From positions 57,470-121,469 of the forward strand of contig JADCGA010000015.1 in assembly GCA_020249265.1 (NCBI GenBank): a stretch of DNA of 64,000 bases, given 5' to 3'. Of the stretch, positions 55,537 through 63,882 are shown in pieces. A program made the translations under genes and the position numbers. How positions within the stretch are numbered: position 1 is the first letter of the stretch; the number at the start of each line of letters is the position of its first letter. Below the pieces are notes generated by a model. It did not search any database, was not told where the DNA came from, and was given only the letters and a program-made list of their open reading frames with translations. Source of the stretch: Roseomonas sp. Its GTDB lineage: Bacteria; Pseudomonadota; Alphaproteobacteria; Acetobacterales; Acetobacteraceae.

Positions 55537-57117
55537 TCAGGCGCGGAGCACCGCCGGCGGCGCGGTGCGTTCGCGCTTGACCAGAAGCTTGTTCAAAGCA
55601 TGCACATAGGCCCGGGCGGAGGCGACAATGGTATCCGTATCCGCCCCCTGGCCATCCACCAGCTTGCCCGCTTCTTCAAGGCGCACCGTGACGCGCGCCT
55701 GGGCATCCGTGCCCCCCGTGACCGATTGCACGGCATAGAGCTTCAGGTTCACCTCATGCGGGAAAGCCTGCCTGAGCGCATTGAAGGTGGCATCCACCGC
55801 GCCATCGCCAGCCGCCACCCCTTCACGCCTTTCGCCATCCACTTCCAAGGCGATGGAGGCTGTCGGGCGGGTATTCATCCCCGTCGCGACCGTCAGTGCC
55901 ACCAGCTTCAGACGGTCATTCTGGCGGACCACTTCATCATCCACCAGCGCCACAATATCTTCGTCGTAAACCACCTTCTTGCGGTCCGCGAGGTCCTTGA
56001 AGCGGCGGAAGGCGTCGTTCAACTGATTATCGCCAATCTCATAACCCATGGCCTTCAGCTTGTCGCGGAAGGCGGCGCGGCCGGAATGCTTGCCCATCAC
56101 CAGCGATGATGTGGACCAGCCGACAGATTCCGGGGTCATGATTTCATAGGTGGATTTATCCTTCAGCACGCCATCCTGATGGATGCCCGATTCATGCGCG
56201 AAGGCATTGCGGCCCACTATCGCCTTATTGGGCTGCACATCAAAACCCGTAATCGTCGCCAGCAAACGGCTGGTCTTCAGGATATTCTGCGTCACAATCC
56301 CATTCGAAACCGGGATCGCATCCGCCCGCGTCCGCAGCGCCATCACCACTTCTTCGATTGAAGCATTGCCGGCGCGTTCACCAATACCATTGATGGTGGC
56401 TTCAATCTGCCGCACGCCGGCACGAATGGCGGCCAGCGTATTCGCCACCGCCAAGCCCAAATCATTATGATTATGGGCGGACAGGATCACCTGATCCGCG
56501 CCCGGCACCCGTTCACGCACCATGGTGAAAATGCGCGTCATATCCTCAGGCAACGCATAACCGACCGTATCCGGGATATTGATGGTGGTGGCGCCCGCCT
56601 TGATGGCCGCTTCCACACAACGGCAGAGGAAATCCGGGTCCGTCCGCGTGCCATCTTCCGCCGACCATTCCACATCATCCGTATGCTGGCGGGCGAGGCC
56701 AACACTGCTGGTGACCAATTCCAGCACCTGTTCCGGTTCAAGCCGCAGCTTGACCCGCATATGCAAAGGGCTGGTCGAAACAAAGGTATGGATGCGCTTG
56801 CGCGCCGCCGGCTTCACCGCCTCAGCCGCGCGCAGAATATCAGCCGGCGCGGTGCGCGACAGGCCGCAAACCACCGGGCCATCCTTGGAAAAACGCTGCG
56901 CAATGGACAGCACACTTTCAAAATCCCCCGGCGAGGCAATGGGGAAGCCCGCTTCCATCACATCAATCCCCAATTCCGCCAGCGCTTCCGCCATGCGGAG
57001 CTTTTCCTGGAGGTTCATGGAAAAACCGGGGGATTGTTCACCATCGCGGAGCGTGGTGTCGAACATGATGATGCGGTTATCGGCGAGCTTGCCGAAAGAA
57101 GGATGCGTTATGGCCAT
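55537..57117 (-). CDS. leuA: 2-isopropylmalate synthase
   Basis: LeuA condenses acetyl-CoA with 2-oxoisovalerate, the committed step of leucine synthesis. The 526-residue protein begins its TIM barrel at IMFDTTLRDGEQSPG (catalytic Arg24, Asp25). It carries SAHNHNDLGLAVANTLAAI (metal His pair), INGIGERAGNASIEEV, and a C-terminal LeuA regulatory domain (VKLYAVQSVTGGTDAQARV-like) for leucine feedback. ATG 57117 is chosen over an in-frame extension to 57138 because MAITHPSFGKLADNRI fits the family and AGGGA precedes it. Confidence 0.95.
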   Translation of the reverse strand: MAITHPSFGKLADNRIIMFDTTLRDGEQSPGFSMNLQEKLRMAEALAELGIDVMEAGFPIASPGDFESVLSIAQRFSKDGPVVCGLSRTAPADILRAAEAVKPAARKRIHTFVSTSPLHMRVKLRLEPEQVLELVTSSVGLARQHTDDVEWSAEDGTRTDPDFLCRCVEAAIKAGATTINIPDTVGYALPEDMTRIFTMVRERVPGADQVILSAHNHNDLGLAVANTLAAIRAGVRQIEATINGIGERAGNASIEEVVMALRTRADAIPVSNGIVTQNILKTSRLLATITGFDVQPNKAIVGRNAFAHESGIHQDGVLKDKSTYEIMTPESVGWSTSSLVMGKHSGRAAFRDKLKAMGYEIGDNQLNDAFRRFKDLADRKKVVYDEDIVALVDDEVVRQNDRLKLVALTVATGMNTRPTASIALEVDGERREGVAAGDGAVDATFNALRQAFPHEVNLKLYAVQSVTGGTDAQARVTVRLEEAGKLVDGQGADTDTIVASARAYVHALNKLLVKRERTAPPAVLRA

Positions 57118-57587
57118 GATAGGGTTTTCCCTGGGCAATCAATGGGTTGCGTGGTCAAATAAGGCTTCCCCTGAACGATGCCCGCCGCGCACGGCAGGCT
57201 TTCACGCCCAGGGGCGAATAAGTCGAAGCCCAAGTAGCGCGCAGGGGCGGGCAGGGGCGGAAACCCCATGATCCAGGCCGAAGCGACGCGAAACTTCACG
57301 CATGAGGGCAGAATAGGGGGGGAGGGGGTGGGAAGGCAAGGGGTTTGCTGGGGGTTGGTTGGGTGAGTTCAAGGTCAGAGAGGGCTTTGCCCTTCCTGAA
57401 ACCCACCCACCAAAGGCCCGAGGCCTTTGGAAACCGGGGGTGGGGCTGTGGCCCAAAACGGACCGACTGGCGTGACGGGGCGCGCAGAAGGCGCCGGCTA
57501 TGTTTATGCTAAAGGCGGGGCGGGAATCGGGGGGGCGCCGCATGGCCACGCGATGCGCGAACCCGAAGAAGAAGGAAAGGGTGCCAG
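57118..57587. other. 470-base intergenic region with two tandem hairpins
   Basis: Located between divergent leuA and mod. Two perfect hairpins stand out: AGGGC-TTT-GCCCT (57381-57393) and CCAAAGGCC-CGA-GGCCTTTGG (57410-57430). Hairpins of this general form, a pyrimidine-rich GGGCTTTGCCC followed by a CCAAAGGCC arm, recur between genes in Acetobacteraceae as far as I remember. A minus-strand frame at 57202-57303 could be a leader peptide but has no ribosome binding site. The junction separates housekeeping DNA from the restriction island. Confidence 0.55.
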
Positions 57588-59381
57588 GTGACGGAACTGA
57601 ACTTCAAAGGCAAGGAATTTGTCTATAACCATCATCTGGCCGTGCCCTTCCGCCCCCTGATCCCGCATGCCGAAAAGGGCATCGGCCCGGTTTCACTGGA
57701 TGGCAACCTGATTATCCATGGCGACAATCTGCATGCGCTGAAAGCACTTCTGCCAATCTATGCCGGTAAGGTGGACTGCATTTTCATTGATCCGCCCTAC
57801 AACACCGGCAATGAAGGCTGGTGCTATAACGACAACGTCAACGCACCCATGATCAAGGAATGGCTAGCCTCAAACCCTATCGGGATTGAGGATGGCCTGC
57901 GCCACGACAAATGGTGCGCCATGATGTGGCCGAGGCTTCGCTTGCTGCATGAGTTGTTGGCTGATCATGGCAGTTTGTGGTGCACTATTGACGACAACGA
58001 GGGCCACCGCCTCAAACTGATTCTGGATGAAATTTTTGGAAAAGAAAATTTCCTAGCTAATTTCGTTTGGCAATCAAAAGATACGCCGGGGAATAATAGC
58101 TCTGGCGTTGCTCAAACGCACAATCACATCGTCGCCTTTAGAAAATCAGCCGATTTTCGTCTGGCTCTTCTAGAGAGAAGTGAAGATCAGATTGCTAATT
58201 ATACGAACCAGGACAGCGATCTGCGTGGGGATTGGTTGCCTGCCCCCTTAACTAGAGCAGAGTATCGTGAGCGCGATTTTTATTCCTTAACTAATAGGAA
58301 GGGACGAAGTATCTTTCCGCCAAAGGGGAGCAGTTGGCGCCGGCCACCCGCCAAAATGAAATGGCTTGAAGATGATAATCGGATTTGGTGGGGCAAGAAT
58401 GGAGATGCAGATTTTCCAATGGAGAAAAAGTTTCTTAAAGAAGCAAAACCCGGCGTCGTGAATCAGACTTGGTGGCCCTACACTTTTGCAGGAAGCACCC
58501 GAAATGCAGGCGCAGAACTCAAGGAAATCTTTGGAGGACAAAAGCCTTTTGAAACTCCGAAGCCGCGCGAACTTATTGATCGCATTTTGCAACTCGCCTG
58601 CGAAAGCGACGCTGTTATACTAGATTCCTTCGGGGGCTCAGGGACAACAGGCCACGCGGTTTTGGCGGCTAATAGTAATGATGGGGGCAGTCGCCGATTT
58701 ATCCTCGTCGAAATGGAGCAGTATGCTGATAAGCTAACCGCCGAGCGCGTGCGTCGTGTCATTAACGGTTATGACTTCACGGGTACTCAAGGTACCGAAA
58801 TACTACGCGAAAAAATTACTTGGACTAGGTTCAAAAACGCAGAACGCCTTACAGAACAAGTGGAGAAGATCGAAAACCTACATGCCCATGAATACGATCG
58901 TATCAAGAAGGAAGTGAAAGACGGCGATCTGATCGTCACTGGCGAAAAAACCATCGCGGAGCGCGCCGAAGGCTTAGGCGGTAGTTTCACCTATTGCACC
59001 CTGGGCGCGCCGCTCGAGTTAGATAGCCTATTGCGCGGTGATACTTTGCCACCCTATGCCGGCATTGGCGCGGTGCTGTTCCACATGGCCACCAACCACG
59101 CCTTTGACCCTGCCGGCATGCGTGAAGCGGATTTCTACCTGGGGCAAACGGAAGGCCAGCATATCTGGCTTTTCTACAAGCCTGATCTGGATTGGCTGAA
59201 ATCCCCCGAAGCGGCGCTTACGCTGACACGCGCCAAAGCCATAAGTGAAACAGACCCCGAAAAACGCCATCTGGTTTTTGCCCCGGCGCGCTTCGTCAGC
59301 CAGAAAATGCTGACAGAACAAAAAATCCAGGTCGAATTTGTGCCCCTGCCGGATGCGCTATACCGCATAGACCGGAGCTGA
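57588..59381 (+). CDS. mod: Type III restriction-modification system, DNA N6-adenine methyltransferase (Mod)
   Basis: A 597-residue beta-class methyltransferase. The catalytic motif DPPYNTG (68-74) precedes the AdoMet motif DSFGGSGTTG (346-355), the order expected for Mod. The target-recognition region lies between them. The start is GTG 57588 after AAGGAAAGG. Residues ~140-390 are encoded by markedly AT-rich DNA (some 60-base blocks near 30% GC), while both ends match the GC-rich surroundings. This points to exchange or import of the recognition domain. res follows after 4 bases. Confidence 0.93.
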   Translation: MTELNFKGKEFVYNHHLAVPFRPLIPHAEKGIGPVSLDGNLIIHGDNLHALKALLPIYAGKVDCIFIDPPYNTGNEGWCYNDNVNAPMIKEWLASNPIGIEDGLRHDKWCAMMWPRLRLLHELLADHGSLWCTIDDNEGHRLKLILDEIFGKENFLANFVWQSKDTPGNNSSGVAQTHNHIVAFRKSADFRLALLERSEDQIANYTNQDSDLRGDWLPAPLTRAEYRERDFYSLTNRKGRSIFPPKGSSWRRPPAKMKWLEDDNRIWWGKNGDADFPMEKKFLKEAKPGVVNQTWWPYTFAGSTRNAGAELKEIFGGQKPFETPKPRELIDRILQLACESDAVILDSFGGSGTTGHAVLAANSNDGGSRRFILVEMEQYADKLTAERVRRVINGYDFTGTQGTEILREKITWTRFKNAERLTEQVEKIENLHAHEYDRIKKEVKDGDLIVTGEKTIAERAEGLGGSFTYCTLGAPLELDSLLRGDTLPPYAGIGAVLFHMATNHAFDPAGMREADFYLGQTEGQHIWLFYKPDLDWLKSPEAALTLTRAKAISETDPEKRHLVFAPARFVSQKMLTEQKIQVEFVPLPDALYRIDRS

Positions 59382-59385
59382 CGCG

Positions 59386-61989
59386 ATGTTCCGCCAGCTA
59401 GATTATCAGGACCGCGTTCTTTCCGCGCTGGATGCCTTTCTGGATCACTTGAAGGAAAAAAAGACACGCGCTGATAGGATCAGCGCGCTGGCAGCGGAAT
59501 CACCGGACCTTAACTTGCCCATCCCGGATTTCGCCAAGGAAGCCTGGGAAGCGATGCGAACCGCAGGCAAATTGCCCGAATCCCGCAGCCTTACCCCCTT
59601 CTCCGAAAGGCGTGATGGCTGCAACCGCCCTGTCCCCAATGCCGTGCTGAAAGTGCCAACCGGTGGCGGCAAAACTTGGTTGGCGGTTGCTGGCGTCTCG
59701 CGCGTCATGAACCACTATTTGGGGCGCAATCATGGCTTTGTCTTATGGATTGTGCCGAATGAGGCGATTTACACCCAAACCCTGAAGCGGTTGAAGGACC
59801 GCCAACATCCTTATCGCCAAGCCTTGGATCGTGCGGCCGCCGGGCGCGTGCGCATTCTGGAAAAGACGGATCGGCTGGATGCGCGTGATGTGGGCGCCAA
59901 TCTCTGCGTCATGCTGCTCATGCTGCAATCGTCAAACCGGGAAAACCAGGAAGCACTCAAGATGTTCCAGGATCGGGGGGATGTGCATGGCCTCTTCCCA
60001 CCCGAAGGCGAACAACAGGCCCATCGCCTTGTGCTGGACCAGACACCCAATCTGAACGCTTATTATGCCGATACGCCTTTTCCGATGATCAAGGATTCAC
60101 TCGGCAATGCGCTGCGCCTGATCCGCCCGGTTGTTGTGATGGATGAAGGGCATCGGGCGATAGCCGACCTCGCCTTCGCAACCCTTTATGGCTTCAACCC
60201 CTGCTTTGTGCTGGAACTGACCGCAACACCCAAGGATGTTGCGCCGACCGGTGGCGCTAAACCAAAGCCTGGGCGCTATGCCAATGTGCTGGTTGAAGTC
60301 ACGGGCCGTGAATTGGACCAGGAAGGCATGATCAAAATGCCGCTCAATCTGGACCCGCGGCAGGGCAATGATTGGCGCAATACCTTGGCGGTTGCGCTTG
60401 AACGGCTGCGCTTGCTGGAAGCGGATGCCGGGAAGCTCCGGGCGGATTCCAACCGTTATATCCGCCCCATTATGCTGGTTCAGGTGGAACGCACCGGCGC
60501 GGACCAGCGCGAAGGCGGGCACATCCACGCTGAAGATGTCAGGGAATGGCTTTTGGCGGCTGGGTTTGATGGTGCGGAAATTGCCATCAAGACTGCGCAA
60601 CAAAATGATTTGAGCGCCCCGGAAAACCAGGATTTGCTTTCCCCCACCAATCGTGTGCGGGCCATTATCACCAAGCAGGCGCTGCAAGAAGGCTGGGATT
60701 GTCCCTTTGCCTATGTGCTATGCGCGCTTGCAGCCAGCACACAGCAAAGCGCCATGACGCAGCTTGTGGGCCGTATTCTGCGACAACCCGATGCCATGAA
60801 AACCGGCATAACCGCCCTTGATGAATGCTACATCGTCACCCACCACGCCGAAACAGGTCAGGTGGTAGAAGCCATCAAAAACGGTTTAGAACAGGATGGG
60901 CTTGGTGATGTTGTCCTGCGCGTTGGGGAAGGGGCCGGTGCGGGTAAGGTCAAAACTGTTCGGAAGATACAGCGTCGCCGCGATTTCACGAAAACCGATG
61001 TTTATCTGCCCAAGGTCATGATCCTGGATGGGGAATCTGTCCGAGAACTGGATTATGAAACGGATATCCTCGCTGCAATAGATTGGCGTGGTTACGATCC
61101 GAAGGTCATTGCCGAGCGCATCCCGGAAAATGCAGAAGCTGCCGAAAACCAACTCCAACGCATCCGCCTTTCGGATGATGGGAAAGCCTTTTTGGCGCAG
61201 GAAAGCGTAGCGGCCAGTGGTGAAATCCTTGCCTTTGATCCCGTTCATGCCGTGCGCATGATTGCCGATTTTGTGCCCAATCGCTTTGTCGGGCGGGAAA
61301 TTCTGGGCAAGCTTTTGGATCGGCTTCATGCACGCGGGTTTGACGATGAAAAGCTAGGCAAACTTGCGTCTCTTATCGTGGAAGAATTGCGCAAGGGGCT
61401 CGACGCCGCCCGAAATGACTTGGCTGAAGCGTTTTTCAAGCAGGAAGTGGAAGCGGGCAGTATTCAGTTCCGTTTGCGCCTGGATGGCCGTAACTGGCGC
61501 ATGCCCTTTTCAGTGGAAACCATGGCGCAGGAAGGGGAAAGATATCTGGCCGGCAAAACAGGCGCGCCGCTCGAAAAGAGCCTTTTTGCGCCGGTCTATG
61601 AGAGTGAACTCAACCCCGATGAGCAGGCGGTCGCACAATACTTGGATGGCGCCCAAACCCTGACCTGGTGGCACCGTAACGTCGCTCGCACCCAATATGG
61701 CATTCAGGGCTGGCGCAAACACAAGATTTACCCGGATTTCATCTTCGCGGTCGAAGGCAAGGGGCGGCGCAAGCGCATCACCGTCCTGGAAACCAAGGGC
61801 GACCACCTGGATAATCCAGATACCGCCTATAAGCGCGACGTTCTGGATTTCCTGAGCAAAGATTTCACACCAAAGGATGCAAAGCGGGCAGGTGAATTGG
61901 AACTTGTGCTGAATGAAGGCGCCTCAATCGAGGGAACCCTCATTCTCATGAGTGAATGGCGTGCTAGACTGCCTAATTATCTTGAGTGA
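59386..61989 (+). CDS. res: Type III restriction endonuclease subunit (Res)
   Basis: An 867-residue translocase-nuclease. Helicase motifs are Walker A PTGGGKT (91-97), DEGH (253-256) in place of DEAH, TATP (LELTATPKD), and the late motifs QEGWDCPFAY and QLVGRILRQ. The C-terminal PD-(D/E)xK nuclease has Asp784 (IYPDF) and Glu802-Thr-Lys804 (LETKGDH). All catalytic residues seem intact, so the system should be functional with the upstream mod product. The base composition is closer to the chromosome than the mod centre. Confidence 0.93.
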   Translation: MFRQLDYQDRVLSALDAFLDHLKEKKTRADRISALAAESPDLNLPIPDFAKEAWEAMRTAGKLPESRSLTPFSERRDGCNRPVPNAVLKVPTGGGKTWLAVAGVSRVMNHYLGRNHGFVLWIVPNEAIYTQTLKRLKDRQHPYRQALDRAAAGRVRILEKTDRLDARDVGANLCVMLLMLQSSNRENQEALKMFQDRGDVHGLFPPEGEQQAHRLVLDQTPNLNAYYADTPFPMIKDSLGNALRLIRPVVVMDEGHRAIADLAFATLYGFNPCFVLELTATPKDVAPTGGAKPKPGRYANVLVEVTGRELDQEGMIKMPLNLDPRQGNDWRNTLAVALERLRLLEADAGKLRADSNRYIRPIMLVQVERTGADQREGGHIHAEDVREWLLAAGFDGAEIAIKTAQQNDLSAPENQDLLSPTNRVRAIITKQALQEGWDCPFAYVLCALAASTQQSAMTQLVGRILRQPDAMKTGITALDECYIVTHHAETGQVVEAIKNGLEQDGLGDVVLRVGEGAGAGKVKTVRKIQRRRDFTKTDVYLPKVMILDGESVRELDYETDILAAIDWRGYDPKVIAERIPENAEAAENQLQRIRLSDDGKAFLAQESVAASGEILAFDPVHAVRMIADFVPNRFVGREILGKLLDRLHARGFDDEKLGKLASLIVEELRKGLDAARNDLAEAFFKQEVEAGSIQFRLRLDGRNWRMPFSVETMAQEGERYLAGKTGAPLEKSLFAPVYESELNPDEQAVAQYLDGAQTLTWWHRNVARTQYGIQGWRKHKIYPDFIFAVEGKGRRKRITVLETKGDHLDNPDTAYKRDVLDFLSKDFTPKDAKRAGELELVLNEGASIEGTLILMSEWRARLPNYLE

Positions 61990-61996
61990 GGCTGTC

Positions 61997-62240
61997 TCAA
62001 ACCACCGCCTGCAACCCCTTCCGCGCCATCAGAGTCAGCGATTTCAACGAAGCCCCGCTAGGCTGTTTTTCGCCGCGTTCCCATTGGCTCACCAGCCCTG
62101 TCGTCACGCTCAAATGCAGCGCGAATACCGCCTGGGATGCATTTTCCCGCAACCGCAGCGCGCGGATTTCCGTGGGCGAGCATGGCTCCACCCGCGTCAG
62201 GCATAGCGCATCAACATCGTGCTGTCCGTCGTCAGCGCCT
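61997..62240 (-). pseudogene. Frameshifted HTH (XRE/COG2944-type) antitoxin remnant
   Basis: The last 66 codons encode a clean HTH domain: EIRALRLRENASQAVFALHL, VTTGLVSQWERGEKQPSG, then LTLMARKGLQAVV. This is the layout of antitoxins that pair with RelE/HigB-type toxins. Upstream, the expected preceding residues (ALTTDSTM) are found in another frame at about 62215-62238, directly followed upstream by a stop. This suggests a frameshift near 62213-62217 and loss of the N-terminus. No toxin gene is adjacent. A short HTH protein from an internal start is still possible. Confidence 0.55.
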
Positions 62241-62503
62241 ACGGGGCCAAATTGGCGATTTGGGTTACACAGCATTTCTGGCTCATCGTAACCCCAAGGA
62301 AAGTGAACAGGAACCAGCAATCCTCCGCCCCACCCGTCCCTGTACCAGCCGAAAAACTTGTGCGCGACATCCGTCGCGCCACGCGCAAGCACCATTCCGC
62401 CGAGGACAAGAGCCGGTTCGGCCAAATAGCGACTGGAGAGGGAAAGGGCACCGAAAAGCCGAAACTCTCTGGCGACAGGTCGCGGAGCAGAGGCCCTCTT
62501 TCC

Positions 62504-62538
62504 TTGCACCTTTTCACATTTCCGGATATATTTCCGGA
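62504..62538 (+). promoter_or_regulatory. Promoter with overlapping operator for the toxin-antitoxin operon
   Basis: TTGCAC (62504-62509) and TATATT (62527-62532) are 17 bases apart. The -10 box is flanked by two copies of TTTCCGGA (62519-62526 and 62531-62538), each containing the palindrome TCCGGA, with a 12-base period. Transcription would start at or next to the ATG at 62539, giving a leaderless messenger. Binding of the antitoxin complex to the repeats would cover the -10 box. Confidence 0.55.
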
Positions 62539-62856
62539 ATGCCAAAACAGCGTCCCCTGCCTCCATCCAAATCTCGGTCAACCTCAAGCGTGGCACTTGC
62601 CCAGCATAGGAAACGGTTGCGAAGCCGTGGCCTGCAAAGGCTTGAGGTCCAGGTCCGCGGCGAAGATGCCCCGCTGGTCCGTGCCATCGCCGCTGCCCTG
62701 ACAGACCCAGGGCAAGCCGCTGAGGCGCGAGCGCTGCTTTTGCGCCAGTTTGCTCCAGCGCCGATCCACAGCCTCAAGGACCTTATCGCGTGCGCGCCGC
62801 TTGATGGAATTGATCTTGATCGCTCGCGCGATACAGGACGCGCCGTCGAACTGTGA
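62539..62856 (+). CDS. VapB-like antitoxin
   Basis: A 105-residue, Arg-rich protein. The segment VALAQHRKRLRSRGLQRLEV resembles the DNA-binding start of antitoxins found next to PIN toxins. LVRAIAAALTDPGQAAEARA and the tail GIDLDRSRDTGRAVEL would contact the toxin. The ATG directly abuts the operator and no ribosome binding site is visible, consistent with leaderless translation. The stop overlaps the toxin GTG start in a GTGA arrangement. Confidence 0.75.
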   Translation: MPKQRPLPPSKSRSTSSVALAQHRKRLRSRGLQRLEVQVRGEDAPLVRAIAAALTDPGQAAEARALLLRQFAPAPIHSLKDLIACAPLDGIDLDRSRDTGRAVEL

Positions 62857-63275
62857 CTTGGCTTGTTGACACGAATATCATTTCAGAGGTCCGGAAAGGG
62901 GCACGCTGTCATCTTGCCGTTGCGGCATGGTGGTCCGGCGTCGAGGATCGGGACCTTTTCCTCAGTACGCTCACCATCGGCGAGATCAGAAGGGGCGTCG
63001 AAGCTGTTCGGACCCGAGATCTGGATAAGGCGCGCGCGCTTGAAGCGTGGCTGCAAGCAATTATGCAGGCGTTTGGGCCGCGCATACTGGGTATTGACGC
63101 TGCCGTGGCAGAAAGCTGGGGCCGGATCTCGGCCATTCGCTCTGTGCACGTGGTGGACGCGCTTCTAGCTGCGACCGCGAGCGTACATGGCTTGGTACTG
63201 GTAACGCGCAACGCCACTGAAGTAGCTGGCTTCGGGGTTCGCGTCCTCAACCCCTTTGAGCCATCTGGGGCCTGA
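62853..63275 (+). CDS. PIN-domain ribonuclease toxin (VapC family)
   Basis: A 140-residue PIN protein. Acidic active-site residues are Asp6 (WLVDTNIISEVRK), Glu44 in LTIGEIRRG, and Asp in HVVDALLAATA; TRNATEVAGFGV completes the site. FitB-like members of the family cleave RNA. The start is GTG 62853 inside the antitoxin stop. The pair sits directly beyond the restriction system and so belongs to the same accessory block. All catalytic positions look intact. Confidence 0.88.
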   Translation: MTWLVDTNIISEVRKGARCHLAVAAWWSGVEDRDLFLSTLTIGEIRRGVEAVRTRDLDKARALEAWLQAIMQAFGPRILGIDAAVAESWGRISAIRSVHVVDALLAATASVHGLVLVTRNATEVAGFGVRVLNPFEPSGA

Positions 63276-63403
63276 GCGGAAATCCAAGCACTGGACGACA
63301 TGGTGCCCAACACGTCCCGGGTTATGGTGATTCTGACGCGCGATGCGGAACTGCGTTTCTGCTAGGAAGCCCACTCCCGTGCTTTAATCACTTTGCAATC
63401 ATT

Positions 63404-63432
63404 CAGTCGTTGCCCTGTCATAGTGCAGTGAT
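63404..63432 (+). promoter_or_regulatory. Candidate PHO box upstream of the phytase-like gene
   Basis: CTGTCAT (63415-63421), a 4-base spacer and CAGTGAT (63426-63432) follow the PhoB box layout of two 7-base direct repeats; the second differs at two positions. A third unit, CAGTCGT (63404-63410), is spaced the same way upstream. The site is about 35-60 bases before the ATG at 63466. Phosphate-starvation control of a phytase-like gene would make biological sense. Confidence 0.5.
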
Positions 63433-63465
63433 AGCGCCCCTTCGGTTCCTTAAAGGGGTTTGAAC

Positions 63466-63882
63466 ATGGTTAAGCTGCGCGTTCTTTTTCTCTCTTCCGT
63501 CCTTTGCCTATCTGCGCCCGCATTTGCGGATCAGCGCTTTGAGGCAACCCTGACAGGGCACGCAATACTGCCTGCCTTCACAATGGTTGTGCCACCGGCG
63601 GATGCGCCACGCGATGCGCTGGTATCCGGTAAGTTCGCAGGCCCGGGCAATATCCGTGTGGATGCGCCCGGTAGCGTCATGGGTGATACGGGCGCGATGC
63701 ACGGCAATCGGCAGACCGGCATTGCCTTCCCCTTCATTGGTCAACCTGTCCAAGGCTTTTCGGGCATCAAGCCGGTGGCGAATGAGCCTGGCCATTACTG
63801 GGTGCTGACGGATAACGGCTTTGGTAATCGCCGCAACAGCCCTGATGCCTTGCTGATGTTAGAACTGGCTCGGTTTATTTGA
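63466..63882 (+). pseudogene. Truncated esterase-like/phytase-family protein, interrupted by an IS element
   Basis: A Sec signal (MVKLRVLFLSSVLCLSAPAF, cleavage after FA) precedes the N-terminal part of the phytase-like family, including GFSGIKPVANEPGHYWVLTD then NGFGNRRNSPDALLM. Family proteins are about 350-450 residues, but the frame stops after 138. The last residues (LELARFI) come from the inserted IS end at about 63857. The ribosome binding site is AAGGGG. The remaining 3' part should lie beyond the IS, outside the window. Confidence 0.8.

Noticed and set aside
57202..57303. Minus-strand 33-codon frame upstream of leuA as a leucine leader peptide
   Set aside because: It contains only a few leucines, has no ribosome binding site, and no attenuator/antiterminator pair with a T-run is visible.
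63288..63365. Short frame reading DDMVPNTSRVMVILTRDAEL then RFC and a stop, after the PIN toxin gene
   Set aside because: About 25 codons with no family match or ribosome binding site; it could be the tail of a lost gene but cannot be supported.
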